A stretch of 64,000 nt of DNA from Talaromyces rugulosus (GCF_013368755.1 NC_049565.1:806001-870000); one strand, 5' to 3'. Shown: positions 23,475 to 35,250, counted from the first letter of the stretch. The notes: a model not told the origin generated them from the letters alone. A program made the numbers and translations.

Positions 23475-23772
23475 TGGGAATGAGTTCTGTTTATATTCCT
23501 GGTGCGGAGAGGGTTCACGGGACGGTAGAGTTCAGAGCATGGATATACATATTGTATTCTCGTGTTAATTGTAAACTAATGATAGGTATTGACTACCGCT
23601 CACACATATTAATGAGCAATCGGAAGACACAGTCGGTACGGATGAGGGGCTTTTCTGCAGTCCTCATTCAATGAATATGACATGTCTGAAAATGGACTCA
23701 CCGCTCTTTGAATTACTAAAAGATTGGGCATTGGTTAGAGTGTGAGATCAGGACAAGGCATTGATTTGTAAA

Positions 23773-24125
23773 TTACGAAGAGTAGCAGCTGTTTTCACAC
23801 GCGGAGTCTGCTTGCCAACTAGGAATGGTATCTTTTTGGAGATCTTGCAGGCGGCGCATCTCGATCAATAAGTGAGGGTCAGGTTTATAAATTGCAGATC
23901 CTTCACATCGATATTCTGTAGCAGGTGAAGTCCTACAAGAGATTGAAGCTGGGATAGTTGAACATACGCCGAGCAAAATTTCTTATGATGGTCTTGACCT
24001 CGCACTTTAGGATTGTCTTTCAAGTCGAGAAATGCAGATCTAAGTGTCGAGCCCTGTACTTTGTACTCAGTGCGGGTGAAAACGGGGCATAGTGGCACTT
24101 TTTTTCGTCGAACTGAACAGCTTTT
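23773..24125 (-). pseudogene. PIF1-like helicase C-terminal fragment (Helitron type)
   Basis: The minus strand reads SVRRKKVPLCPVFTRTEYK, then VQGSTLRSAFLDL and SAYVQLSQLQSLVGLHLL. This is the end of PIF1/Helitron helicases: the R-x-Q-x-P-L ... KxQGxTL block followed by YVxLSRxxSLxGL. The frame then shifts by one or two bases around 23889 into KPDPHLLIEMRRLQDLQ, the usual tail, ending at 23773. No upstream helicase motifs I-IV are present; sequence above 24125 is unrelated and GC-rich. Together with 20949-21911 it shows that a helicase gene was broken and its two ends now lie in reverse order on one strand. Confidence 0.65.
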
Positions 24126-24474
24126 GATGGTAATGGACTTTTCAAGGCATACACGTCCCCGATCCCTGCGACACTGTTCCAGAACGGTGGCCCAATGGCC
24201 GAAAAGTCGGTATCGGGATGTGTACATCGCCCGCCCGGCAGTCGAAGGGTGGCTCAAAAGTCGGGGACGTGACGTGGCGCAGTCGTGGCTGGAATGGCAC
24301 AGGGCGCTATGTGGCGCGTGCGGGGGGTGCGGAATGAGACCTTTCGTCTCTTCGTTCCTCAAGGCATAAGCAGTCTACCCACCCCTCTTATAATAAAATA
24401 ACAATGAATATTATACTACCACTTTTAATAGCTACATTGGATATCATTGGGAGCTTACGATATTGAGACACTGG

Positions 24475-24640
24475 CCATTGGAACAATATTGAAATTCATC
24501 CAATATTGGGAGAACCCCAACATTGGAGGTGTACAATATTGCAGCGTGACCAATATTGGGAGAATTACAACATTAGCGTCTTCAAATATTGGAATGCATC
24601 CAATGTTGGAAGGAGTCGAACATTGGAGGGTGGATAGCGC
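24475..24640. repeat. Degenerate ~17-bp palindromic array
   Basis: About nine units carry CAATATTG, CCAATATTGGGAG, CAACATTGGAG, CCAATGTTGGAAG or near relatives at spacings of 16-18 bp. The core CCAATATTGG is a perfect palindrome. Immediately after it a second direct repeat occurs: TAGCGCTTT.TGCT..AAGATACAAAGA at about 24636 and 24717. Confidence 0.7.
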
Positions 24641-25069
24641 TTTTCTGCTAAAGATACAAAGAAACAATGATCATCCCCATTCAATTAGAAACGGTATTGA
24701 AAGCGGCCGAATACTTAGCGCTTTGCTACTTAAGATACAAAGAGAATGTTCAAGAGCAAGCCCCATACTATACTTAAATAGGTTAACACATTATTGCAGA
24801 GCGCTAAATTTAATTCCTTAGACGCTCCTTTGAAACACCAATAACGTGCTTCGCCAGGGGATCCACCACCGTGACGGACAGCTCACTAGACAGAATCATG
24901 GCATCTTATCGCTGATCTACAAGGGATGCCACGGTTGATTATGGCATATGTCGTGGCTTCTATTTATAGAGTCGAAGCAATGATTTTGTGAATCATGGCA
25001 GAACTGGGAGTATTTATTTGCCTATAACCCTGATTGCTTCTTCTTGAAACCTCACTGACCGTTAACAAT
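24641..25069. other. Intergenic, AT-rich with one direct repeat
   Basis: Holds the roughly 30-bp direct repeat noted above (about 24636-24665 and 24717-24746); nothing else recognised. Confidence 0.5.
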
Positions 25070-25405
25070 ATGAAAGGCGAACAGTTCAAGGATAAAGCAG
25101 CATTACCTAGATCTAGTATGGATCAGAAGGCATCTACCCCCAAAGCTCTGAAGAACGAGAAAAAGCAAAGGAGACAACGCCGAGACCGACGCGGTCAAAC
25201 CCTTATTAAGAAGGCATATGAAATGAGTCATCTCAGTAATGCCGATATCTTCCTCGGCATCAGGTTTCGAGACACTGGCCGGATGAGGACATTCTGTGCA
25301 GATAAAACTGGCATTTGGACCTCATGTGTATCACAGCTGGTATTGTACTTGAATCTATGTATTGCAAAGCTAATAAAAGTAGGATTCGTTTTATCCTACT
25401 CCTGA
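25070..25405 (+). CDS. Small MADS-box-like (SRF-TF) protein
   Basis: From the ATG at 25070 the frame gives a basic leader rich in Lys/Arg and then RRGQTLIKKAYEMSHLSNAD followed by IFLGIRF. This fits the MADS-box helix and first strand (R-x-x-TL-x-KKAYELS-x-L-x-x-ADV-x-L-x-I). DTGRMRTFCADKTGIWTS replaces the usual second strand and no K or SAM extension follows. Short, single-domain proteins of this sort are common and uncharacterised in moulds. A GTATTG donor near 25340 could lead to a further exon, so the C-terminal 20 residues are uncertain. Binding to CArG-type DNA is known for full MADS boxes but not shown for this short form. Confidence 0.6.
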   Translation: MKGEQFKDKAALPRSSMDQKASTPKALKNEKKQRRQRRDRRGQTLIKKAYEMSHLSNADIFLGIRFRDTGRMRTFCADKTGIWTSCVSQLVLYLNLCIAKLIKVGFVLSYS

Positions 25406-26498
25406 TAGAAAAACACCAAATGATTTTATTGATCAAAGCTCAAGAATAAAAAAGGCGAATGCCCAGCAAAAACGATAGTTATTTCTGTAAGAACACACCA
25501 TTCTATGGGAGGCTTGAAGCGACTCGCTGTCATGGGATAGAAAAAGTTGGGTGTAGCCGCCGGTGGCGTCGGAGGCTATATATAGACAACTAATAACATG
25601 TCATGCTTCCGCGTTGGCGCACGAACGTTTTCACAAATACCCCCTGGAGATCGAAAATAAGTCTAGATCTCTACCTAGAGCCAATCAGATTTATTGGTGA
25701 ATTTAGCGTGAAACACCTGGGACCGTTGATAATATGATTCGTCAATTTTTTCCGCTGCTGCCTACATTAAGCCAGACCTCTCCTTGTATAATACATATAG
25801 GAGCCAAATTAACTCTTTGCAGCCAATACCTATTAGACTAGACATAAGCGCCTTCGTCTTACTAGAAGTAGCCTTTAACCCGACATAGACCTCAGACACT
25901 TGTCTGACTCTTTTGAGGGCCAGGGGATGATCCCTCCAGTGGGGCTTCCAAGATCGTGTCCAATCACCGCCTCCTAAACTAGCGCTTTACCATGGGCTTC
26001 CCTACGGTCAACAGCAAGAACCTCAGGAATTTTCGTTAGTCTACCTTCAGGCCGCCTACTCGGCTACCATATCGCAGGCCCGTCACCGGCACCTCCGTAT
26101 TCTATATACATTCTTATTACTTATGCTATCGTTTAGCTTTATATCTACCGATTTTTTTTTTCTACAAGAAATACTAACGGGATGAAGCCGGCGTGTAAAT
26201 GCTCTCCAACTAAGTACAAACACATTACGATCCAGTAAGTTACAAGTATAAAGCCTATTATCACCAGAAGCGAACTTGCCACCTATGTACCTGAGATAAA
26301 TAACTATAATTAGCTGTTAGGTACCTACGTCGTTGGAGATCAGAACGGCCTACGTCATCTGGCGCTAACCTGCCAAGTATTACCACGGGAAGCAACAATT
26401 GGACGGACCAGATGGGGCGTCACGTAAGCGATCAAGGGGAACGTCTATGCATATAGAGGCACTTCTGCAGCATCATTATCTTGCTCTATCTTGTCGGC
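25406..26498. other. Intergenic, possibly an old transposon scrap
   Basis: No open frame longer than noise. The block around 25860-26100 is GC-richer and reads like former coding sequence in places, but stops interrupt it and I cannot name it. Confidence 0.35.
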
Positions 26499-29054
26499 AT
26501 GGATCTAGAAAAGGGACCAGGACCTCCAGAAAAGGCAGGTACTCCATTGAGCGCGCCACTATCGACTCCGCTCCAGGATTCCAGCCAGGAGACGTCACAG
26601 AGCCACTCCATAACGCCGAAAATCGCAATTCCTAGGGTGGCATATCACGAGAGAACTGGGCGGCCTCCCCGTGCTAAGAAAGCGTGTATAGCATGCCGAG
26701 ACCGACGAATGAAATGCAGTGGACATCAACCATGTGATCGATGTAATGCTAGAAACGAGGTCTGCACGTATGGCGATGCAAAACGAGAGGCTACGCAAAA
26801 GTCGGTTCTTTCTCCTCGCTAATTGAGCGGGAAAGAGTCTTCCAAACTAATGGTATATAAGGCGACTAACAGACCTGGAACACCAAGTGGCTGCTTATAG
26901 AGATCTATTGCGGCATCTGCAGTCCGTATTACAGCCACCGGAGAATGAGCTCATTGAAAAGTCTTTAGACAGGGTGCGCGGACTCCTCAACCTTGGATGA
27001 TTTGTCATTGTTTGCTGACCTTTTTTCTATAGTATAATACAACTGCAACCACTCCAGCCGATGATGCGAGGGATACGAATTTAACCACCGATTCGATTAC
27101 GTCGTGGTACACAGATAATAATGAAGAGGACTTTAACAGCAGCAAGGAATTGCAAGCTATCGGTTTTATCGGAGCGCATTCTGATATATCATGGATGCAT
27201 GATCTGAAGAAGGATTTGGAAAAGGATACTTATTCTTTGGAAGTAGAGGCACTACAGCCGACTGTGTCGGCTAGCAACTCCTCAACTCTTCCATCGGTAA
27301 GCTATTTTCTGGATGACCAACATATTATAGTGCACGATGTCCAAGCATCTTACCGGCCGTCGCGTGACACTGCATCTAAGCTGCTAGATTTGTACTTCTC
27401 CGTTGTGCATCCATCTTTTCCGGTTATCGGAAAACAATCTTTTATGCAACAGTGCAAAACATACTACTCTCAGGCTAGAATACAGCCGAGCAACAAATGG
27501 CTTGCAATACTAAACTTAGTCTTTGCTATAGCAGCCAGACATGCTCGCCTTACGAGTCAGACTTGGGCCTACGACACAGATATACCGGTGAATTTCTTTT
27601 CACGGGCTATTGGACTTAGTCTCACGAATTCGCTGTTGTTCGACCATCCCGATCTGCAACAAGTGCAGATAGAAGGGCTCATGGCTTTCTTTCTAATGTC
27701 ATTATCTCACATAAACAGGTTCGATGGGCACCCTGATTATCCACCCAAAAGTGGTTTCTTTCTTTTTCTTTCCTTTCTTTTTATATTTTTTTTTCGCGGC
27801 CGTATCTAACATACAAACATATATAGAGCCTGGAGAGCGTGTGGCATGGCTTTAAGGTCTGCTGTGGCAATGGGAATAAACCTTCGAAGTGAGAGCAAGA
27901 ATATATCGAACGAATCAAAGGAAATTCGGTACCGGGTTTGGTGGTCTCTTCACACCCTAGAAGATACAATATCAATGATGATCGGACGCCCTACGGACGC
28001 TACTATTAGTTTCTGCACAACGCCACTTCCTATTCCATTTGATGAGGACCAGTTTCAAAAAACACCTGCCTCCCATATTCTGTCTGATTTCAATTTCCGC
28101 AGTGATTATATGGAAACTTTCATGACAACTTGCGGCCCGCGACGACGTGTCCAACATAAAAAGTCTGACAGTTCTGACACAACTAACGAGCTGAAACCTG
28201 AGCCCACAGAGAAACAGCCCAGTGCTTCAGTGTTCTTTAGTGATCTTACTGACTCGTCATACTTTTTATATTTTGTGGACTTGACATCAATTATGCGTCG
28301 AGGTATTGGACTATTATACGCCCCTAGCTCCTATGCGAAGGCTTGGGATCGAGTCACTGTCATTATGGAGGACCTATTAAGTGAAACTGATGCATGGGTT
28401 GGCAGGCTTCCAGAAGGATTTCGGTTCATGAAAATGCCGACTTCTGAGCTATTCGTGCGACAGAGATGGAGTCTTGCATTCCGCTTTTACAGCGCCAGAA
28501 TTGCCCTAAGTCGACCATCCCTCTGTCGCTTAGAACGACGAAAGCCTCAAGATGGAAATTCTGCCACGAGTCAGCTGGACCCGGCAGATATATGTATCAG
28601 TTCGGCGTGCAAGATACTTGGCCTTTTACCGAACAGTCCGAATGTCCTCTGGCTGGTCGAAGTCTCACCTTGGTGGTGTGTTTTACATTACCTCATGCAA
28701 GCTTTAACAGTTCTATTGATAGAGCTAGACTATTGTCACAGACGTGGTCTTCTTGTGACAGACGATGTTAAGGACAGCATTACAAAAGGAATGAGCTGGC
28801 TTCTCGCCATGTCTTTAGACAATATGGCAGCACATCGAGCTCTAGTTGTCTGCAGAGACCTTCAAAGTCGTATTGCTTTGGCTACTCCAGTAAACCCCTG
28901 GAACAATAATAATCCTTCGTCCTGCAACACACAGGACATGCATGGCCCTGAATCGTTGCTTACGCTTCCAATTCTTCCGGAGAATATGATCATGCATCCA
29001 GATATGATGACTAGTTATGACGAATGTTGGGATATTTTGAACGAAAGCGACTGA
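26499..29054 (+). CDS. Zn2Cys6 transcription factor with fungal_trans domain
   Basis: Four exons join in phase: 26499-26800, 26862-26973, 27033-27718 and 27827-29054 (775 aa). The zinc cluster is CIACRDRRMKC, then CDRC and EVC, spacing C-x2-C-x6-C-x5-C-x2-C-x6-C. A short coiled-coil linker follows (RLTDLEHQVAAYRDLLRHL). The middle homology region starts at LLDLYFSVVHPSFPVIGKQ and contains AWRACGMALRSAVAMGINL and RYRVWWSLHTLEDTISMMIG with RPT, the fungal-specific regulatory domain. These proteins bind CGG-type half sites as dimers in the nucleus; the target pathway cannot be told. The first donor (GTCGGT) is weak, the rest are normal. A LINE insertion begins 7 bp after the stop, so it may have replaced the original 3' UTR. 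Confidence 0.85.
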
Positions 29055-29060
29055 TGTCTA

Positions 29061-29073
29061 ATTTCTGCTTACA
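29061..29073. repeat. Target-site duplication, left copy
   Basis: ATTTCTGCTTACA occurs here and again at 31365-31377, exactly flanking the LINE fragment. Confidence 0.8.
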
Positions 29074-29092
29074 CACACACACACACACACAC
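29071..29092. repeat. (AC)11 microsatellite, LINE tail
   Basis: Eleven AC units directly beside the 3' end of the minus-strand LINE (TTAATAAATTGTGTGTG on its coding strand), so this is probably its simple-repeat tail. Confidence 0.8.
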
Positions 29093-31364
29093 AATTTATT
29101 AACGCCCGGCGGCTAAGCCGAAAGGGCAACTATCACTAATCTACTAATACATGTCCTGAATTACGCCCTGTCTCCTTAGAGCCCATACATAATTTCTCTT
29201 AGTATATGTCTTGCCAACTGTCAGTATCGTAGCGGATTCTCGTGGGTTAGTAAGTTTGCTAGTAGGCTGGCTTGAAGGCGCTTCTCCAAGTGTTCAACGT
29301 CCTATCCTCGGCAGTTGAAGCGCGTCTACCGTCTCTGGCACGAGGTGGTTGATGTGAGTTAGATCGGGAGGGGTGGGTGATTGGTATTCATCTACATGGT
29401 TAAGTGACGTCGAGTCGGCCTGTGGCGATTGCAAACCGTATGGATGCCCGTACGGCTTCTAAGTTCGGGGTCCAGTTTTGATTATCTGATGGTGATTTTC
29501 CTCCCAGGAAGAAGGATATGTTGCCTCGGTGGGTGTTGGTACATTGCAGCATTTCTGTGCGATATGTTGTCCATTTCCGACATCGAAAGAGGAAGTGCTC
29601 TACGGTCTCTCTTGCCTGTCCGCATGCACACTGATCTGTCTCCGCTGCGTTGATTCGGTAGAGATATCCATTTAATCTTGCCATGCCAGTCCGGAGTTGG
29701 GCCAGCACGCTCGCTTCATTCCACGATAATGGATCGTACAGCTGTCGAGTGTGTTTCCCTGGGAGTGCTGCATCCACTCTTTTGGCGTGTTTTCCAACCT
29801 TCCCTGGCAAGGCTTTGTTGGTGCCTACTTGGGATCGTGCGATGTTGAGGGTGGTTGATTTCATTCTGGGGAGCTCTGTGTATGGAGTGGCATCCTTTTG
29901 GGTCGCCGCCCTGGCTTGTTCTTTAGCCAGGCCCAGCAGTTTGTTATCCTCGCTTGTAGGGATCCAACAGATCGTGATCTGGTTTCCGTTTCTCCGTAGT
30001 CTCTTAATCGACTTGTATATTTGACAAACGTGTTCCTGGCCCGACTGTTGTCGCGGGTTCCTCAGTGTAAGCGCGGCCGCTTTGTTGCTCGTGAGCAGTG
30101 TGATTCTGTACCATTTCAGTCCATATAACTTGCTCAATGCGTGTGCCATTGCTGCCAGCTCCCCAGAGTATGGGTTCTGTTCTGATCTGACGCCAAGTGT
30201 GACGGAAAAGGTCTTCACTCTCGGCTTTTTATATCGGGGAGGCTGCTTCTGGAAGACTCCCCCAAATCCCACCACCTCATTCCGTGCCGAGCTGCTTACC
30301 GCGATCTGCATTGATCCACCGGCTTCTGTCTGTGTTTCTGAGGTTCCCCGAATCTCGGTCTGCATTCGTTCCTCCCATGGTGCTAATGTGAATGGGTTAA
30401 TGGTTTCCAGTGTTTCCATTTCGATATCTTTCAGCGCGTCTGCTACTTGATACAACGGTGACCGGTGGAATCTTCTGAACTTCCTGATCCGAGCGGTATT
30501 CCTGCGAAGTGGGTTCGTTTCTGGTAGGGTGTGGATATCCGTCCATATCTTCACGGCCCGTCTCCAGAACCGGCATTGTGCGGTGGCAATGTGAGCCTCT
30601 GCTTCTGCCACACTGGTTGCGACTGTGAGGAAGGTTCCCACAATCGCTTGCGCTCCGACTCGTTGGACTCGGTTGATGGGTCCGATGGCCTTATCTTTGA
30701 AAGCGTGCATCCAGACATTAGAGGCATAATCCACCACTGGGGCAACCGTAGATGTGAATAACTGCCGCGCGGTTGCTGGGGATAGACCTCGGAGTCGTTT
30801 GAGCTCCATTGCTGCTTCTAAGCCCTTGGAGGCTGCCCTTGCGATGTGTTCCTTGTATTTGAGTCTTGTGTCCATGATTACGCCGAGGATCTTGACATGG
30901 TCTTTGGGTACAATGGCTTGTTCCTTGATGGTAAAAGGCTCCTGTTCAGATTTGTATGCCTTGGGGGTGAAGTGTATAATGGCCGTTTTCTCTGCTTCAA
31001 AGGTCGCTCCACTCCTTCTTTCCCAATCGAGCGCTTCATTGATAATTGCTTCAATACCCTCCCGGTTACTCTGTGCAGTTGGCCCTGTCACCCATGCGGT
31101 AAAGTCATCCACAAAAGCAATCGCCCCTCCCTGGCTGTCGATCTGCCGTTGGACTAGGTCTGCGTTGAAGAAGAGGAACAAGATCGGGGATAGAGGAGAG
31201 CCCTGTGGTAGTCCCGCCTGTGGGAGGCCTCGAGCCTCCGACGCTTGTCCGTTGATTAGTATGGTTGCCGTTCGTTCCGAGCAGAACGCCTCGATCCACC
31301 GGAGCAGCTTCTCTGGTATGCCTCGCGCTTTCATCCTCTGGAGCAGTCTTTCTTTGCAGACCCC
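29074..31364 (-). mobile_element. Tad-like LINE, 5'-truncated, with 13-bp target duplication
   Basis: The body reads on the minus strand from the middle of reverse transcriptase to a 3' UTR ending CTTAGCCGCCGGGCGTTAAT and a TG-repeat tail. It is bounded by identical 13-bp direct repeats at 29061-29073 and 31365-31377, the hallmark of target-primed insertion. The start inside the polymerase domain is ordinary 5' truncation, so it cannot move on its own. Confidence 0.85.
29400..31362 (-). pseudogene. LINE ORF2 remnant: reverse transcriptase and RNase H
   Basis: An uninterrupted frame of more than 650 codons. It lacks the endonuclease and the first polymerase motifs, starting at GVCKERLLQRMKARGIPEKL. 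Present are LPQAGLPQGSPLSPILFLFF (motif B region), AFVDDFTAW (catalytic FVDD, variant of YADD), GATFEAEKTAIIHF and KILGVIMD. The RNase H part follows with GELAAMAHALSKLYG and ICWIPTSEDNKLLGLAKEQA. A zinc-knuckle-like end, CACGQARETVEHFLFRC, is usual at the C-terminus of Tad/I-type ORF2. No stop interrupts the rest, so the insertion is fairly young or escaped mutation. Confidence 0.85.
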
Positions 31365-31375
31365 ATTTCTGCTTA

Positions 31376-31436
31376 CAGGGTTTCCGGAAACTGGTGTCAC
31401 CGAAGTATGCACTCTTTTTGTTTCTGGAGCCCTAAT
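31376..31436 (+). repeat. Left inverted repeat of the NLR unit
   Basis: First 26 bp identical to the reverse complement of 35967-35992, then about 70-75 percent similar by eye with small gaps. Confidence 0.85.
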
Positions 31437-31704
31437 GTGAAACTAGGCTAAACTCCATCTGGTTTATGTCGGAACAATAATCTTCCCTGTATATTTCAGT
31501 ATTGTACTTACGAGTAATATTACACAAGAGTGGCATGGCTGGATTCGGGTGGCAAACTTGCCCTACATAGAATTAGGCAGAAGTTGCTCGAGAATTCATA
31601 GATAAAATGGAATACTATATAATGCTCGGATATCCTAGGCCCTCCTTTTAAAGAGAGATTAATAAATAATAGAGAGTATATAATAACTATCAACAAAATT
31701 CAAT

Positions 31705-34700
31705 CTACAGCGTATGAAATCCTATAATAGAAACTCGCCCGTCACTATACCCAAGAGCAAGGGTGGCTTCCTTGATAGCTGAAGTTTCAAATTGACGATG
31801 CTCGGGAGGAAGCCACAGTAGATTCTCGCCTCCCAATGCAACCCAGTTGTTTGATATAGATATTTGAGGATTAATACTGTATGAAGTCAGGCCGCAATTA
31901 TCATGGAGTTGTGGAATAGTGACGGACCTAGTGGCAGGATTTTCTACGGCATGGAGAGAGAAGGCTACTGAACGAACCGAATCTGAATGGCCTTGAAGGG
32001 TCTGCAGTTCAGAGCCAGTCTTGACGTTCCAGAGCTTGACAGTCTTGTCGGTAGAGCCTGAGGCTAGAGTTTGCCCGTCCGGCGAGAAGGTCACTGAATA
32101 AACCCAACCTGAATGGCCTCGAAGGGTCTGCAGTTCAGAGCCGGTTTTGACGTTCCAGAGCTTGACAGTCTTATTGGCAGAGCCTGAGGCTAGAGTTTGC
32201 CCGTCCGGTGAGAAGGCCACTGAACGAACCCGATCTGAATGGCCTCGAAGGGTCTGCAGTTCAGAGCCGGTTTTGACGTTCCAGAGCTTGACAGTCTTAT
32301 TGGCAGAGCCTGAGGCTAGAGTTTGCCCGTCCGGTGAGAAGGCCACTGAACGAACCCGATCTGAATGGCCTCGAAGGGTCTGCAGTTCAGAGCCGGTCTT
32401 GACGTTCCAGAGCTTGACAGTCTCATCGTTAGAGCCTGAGGCTAGGGTTTGCCCATCCGATGAGAAGGTCACCGAATAAACTGGACCTGAATGGCCCTCG
32501 AGTGTTTGTAGTCCTGGGCTCCATAAATCCTCCACCTGTGGTAGTATGTGCAAGTGTTTGGGTATACTACCAGAAAATATCCTTTTAACAATACTTTGCA
32601 TCGGTGAAAATACTAGCCCAGAACTGTAGAGTTGGATTGGAGCAATACCCGCAATGTAAGCGTTTTTAAGAATGAATCGTTTGGCATCATAGAGGAAGTC
32701 TGAAATTTCCGCATCTGTGCCCTTCTGTTGTCATAATCTTAGTTATGACTCGAGTATAGACGATAGAGAAACTTACCCCATCACCTGACTGTAGTGCATC
32801 TATCATTGCCACCGCTTCTGATGTAATGCCCATTAGGCTCAGCGCCTCCAACCAGTGAAGGAAATGCTTTTTCAAAAAGTCAAAAGCTAGGGACTCAACG
32901 ATACGAGCTTCGCTATAATCAAGATGGTATACCCAGTACTGACAAGCGTACTGCATATCCGCTGAGAGATTCTCATTAACAGCCTGGCTGTCAATATTAT
33001 CTCGTTGTGCCCCGTAACTTGGTAGACCACAAATATTTTGCTTGAGACCAGTTTTCATGACACGAAGGCAATGTAGTGCTATCTTCTGCTGCGTCTCTTT
33101 CTCATTTATATGGAAAGGGGTTTCCGTGGCCAAGAGGTAATCTCGAAAAGATAAGTGCAGGATGCGAATTGGTGAGTTAATGTTCTCTGGCACGCTGAGA
33201 ACTGAGTGGAATCCATCTAAGCGATTGCTGATATCAATTTTTGGCAAGTTAATCAGCTGCGCGAGAACATTGACTGAAAGTGGAGTAGCAAGAAGAATGA
33301 TAACCCCAACGATATCCTGAAACTCTTGCGTTAGCTGCTTAACCTCTCTGTCATTTGCACCAGAAAGAAGCTGATTGAGGATGGGCAAGTATGTTCTGTC
33401 CATCTGGGATCTTGATGATGTTGCCTGATCTTGGAGAACTGCTTCTAGACGTTTTTCTGGGCGCCATCTCTTCTCCCCGACAAAGCGGCAGATCGTGGCC
33501 GCAAAAATAAACAACGGGACAGCTATCTTTACCAATTTCTCTATATTTTTGTGTCCAGGCCAGTCCGAGGACAATGAACGCTCATCCCGTATTTTTGAAA
33601 GCTTGTCTTCCAAGAACAGACGAATGTCACGTTCAATTATTGGGATGGGGAGCTCATGGAGGAACACGTCTCGATGATTATCATTCTGCTTGAAGCCAAG
33701 GCGGATTGGAAGTTCCGGCCTACTAGTCAGGAATATTCGGAGACGTACAGATTGAAAATTCTGCAATCTAAACAAAAGTCGCAGGATAACTTGTATATCT
33801 TCTTCCCGGTCACATTCATCCAATGCGTCAATAACAATCACAATTGTTGTAGGTTGACTAAGATGTAACTTAAGTAGGGGCTGGAGAAGAAGCTTATCAA
33901 ATTGTTCGCTGAGAAATTTGGATGAGATATTCGGATCACTCTCAATTGCGCTCAACACATCAGGAACCAGCCACCGATGTCCGGTTACCAGTTGTCTTGT
34001 GATGGTTGATATTAGGTATTTCGCATTACCACGGTCAGCTTCACCTCTCTTGAAGAAGAATGTGGCGCCAAGCTGTCCTTTGTCTTTGAATGATTGTGCG
34101 ACCGTTCGAGCGATGGTAGACTTTCCTGTCCCCGCCATTCCATTCAGCCAAAATATGCATTTATCATCTGTCGACTCAGCCCACTCGGAGATTTGGGAAC
34201 GAAGCTCGGACCTGGTGTTTGGAAGGCAGAAATCTTCATGTTCATTAATGTAGGAGTCATAAAATGCTCCTTCCGCAATACGTAGGTTCGCAAGACGAAA
34301 CTGTTCAATCAGATGCTTCATAGATTCGGCAAGTGCATCAATCTGACTTAGAATATCCTCTGCCTCTTTTTCACAGTGCAAGTGCTTGACTAGTCCAATC
34401 CACCGGAATAGATTATCTCGCTCTTTATCAACTGAGGCTTGAAGCTTCGTGAGTGGATGGTCTGTAATGGCAGTGACGCAGTCCAGCACCATTCTTCCCA
34501 CGCGAGGATGTTGAGCATCGCGAATCTGTGCTGTATACCGTAGGATTGCTCCATAAAGTCTGACCAGCGCATTTCCCACGTCCTCTTTGATACTAGAGCT
34601 GCCATCAAGGTAGAAGTTCTTTTCAATGAAGGCACACTGTGTGAGAACATCCGATAGATATTCCGATGATTCAAACAACACATCTCGTAAATCATTATGA

Positions 34701-35250
34701 TTTTTGGTCATCTGGATTCCACTCACAGGGTTCGTCAGCTGGTTTTTACGATCTGCTAGCGGACATTACGTACTGTCAGCCCAAGTGATACAATTGCCCA
34801 AGCACTCGCTGCATGCTGCGTAGGATCAAAACCCGCAACCGCCGTGATAATATCTTTGAAGGAGAGTGTCGCATTAATGATTTTCCGAGAAGTCTGTCGA
34901 AGTGTCCCATCTGTCTTTTGCTGATACTCCTCGTATTTCTCTTTTGTTACGTGAATAACTTCATCAAGCAAAGCTTTTGTCTGGGAATGATTTCCCTTGT
35001 CATTCAAGTTGGACAAAATCTCCCGCTGCTCACCATCCAGATGGTCGTACGCGATTTTCCACAAATCAGGCGTTGGCTGGGTCGGCTGGGTACACTGAAT
35101 ACTGGACTGTCCGGGAGAAGCTGGCAGCGAAATACTGATCGTACTGTCTGCTTGGGCCTTCGCCTGGTTTGTCCGAGCTTTAACATTTTGAGAATCCTCG
35201 TGCCTGCGAAATGGATTATGAGATCGGAATTTCTGATGAAGCCGTTCCAT
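31705..35250 (-). CDS. NOD-like receptor, NACHT-WD40 (NLR)
   Basis: Exons 35250-34774, 34711-32777 and 32724-31705 join in phase (1143 aa); introns are 62 and 52 bp (GTACGT, GTAAGT). Residues 60-340 match the fungal NACHT_N domain (LWKIAYDHLDGEQREILS, SAWAIVSLGLT, LRDVLFESSEYLSDVL). The NACHT P-loop GMAGTGKST lies near residue 350, and IVIVIDALDECD is the Walker B. Five WD40 repeats (from about 877) have the form LRGHSDRVRSVAFSPDGQTL and end in KLWNVKTGSEL; repeats 2 and 3 are identical in protein and almost in DNA. The tail, NNWVALGGENLLWLPPE to DGRVSIIGF, is the usual cap of these proteins. Fungal NLRs sense non-self or microbial cues and trigger cell death through N-terminal domains; this N-domain role is unknown. 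The gene looks intact. Confidence 0.9.
32015..32510 (-). repeat. Near-identical 126-bp WD40 repeats
   Basis: Four to five successive 126-bp units within the NLR gene; two neighbouring units (about 32108-32233 and 32234-32359) are almost base-identical, including silent sites. This points to recent duplication or gene conversion. Confidence 0.85.

Noticed and set aside
24447..24821. 124-codon frame across the palindromic array
   Set aside because: Its residues only mirror the DNA repeat; spacing of 16-18 bp breaks any protein period.
31365..31377. Internal deletion joining LINE 5' UTR to reverse transcriptase
   Set aside because: The 13-bp join sequence also occurs at the LINE's 3' end, so it is a target duplication and the LINE is simply 5'-truncated.
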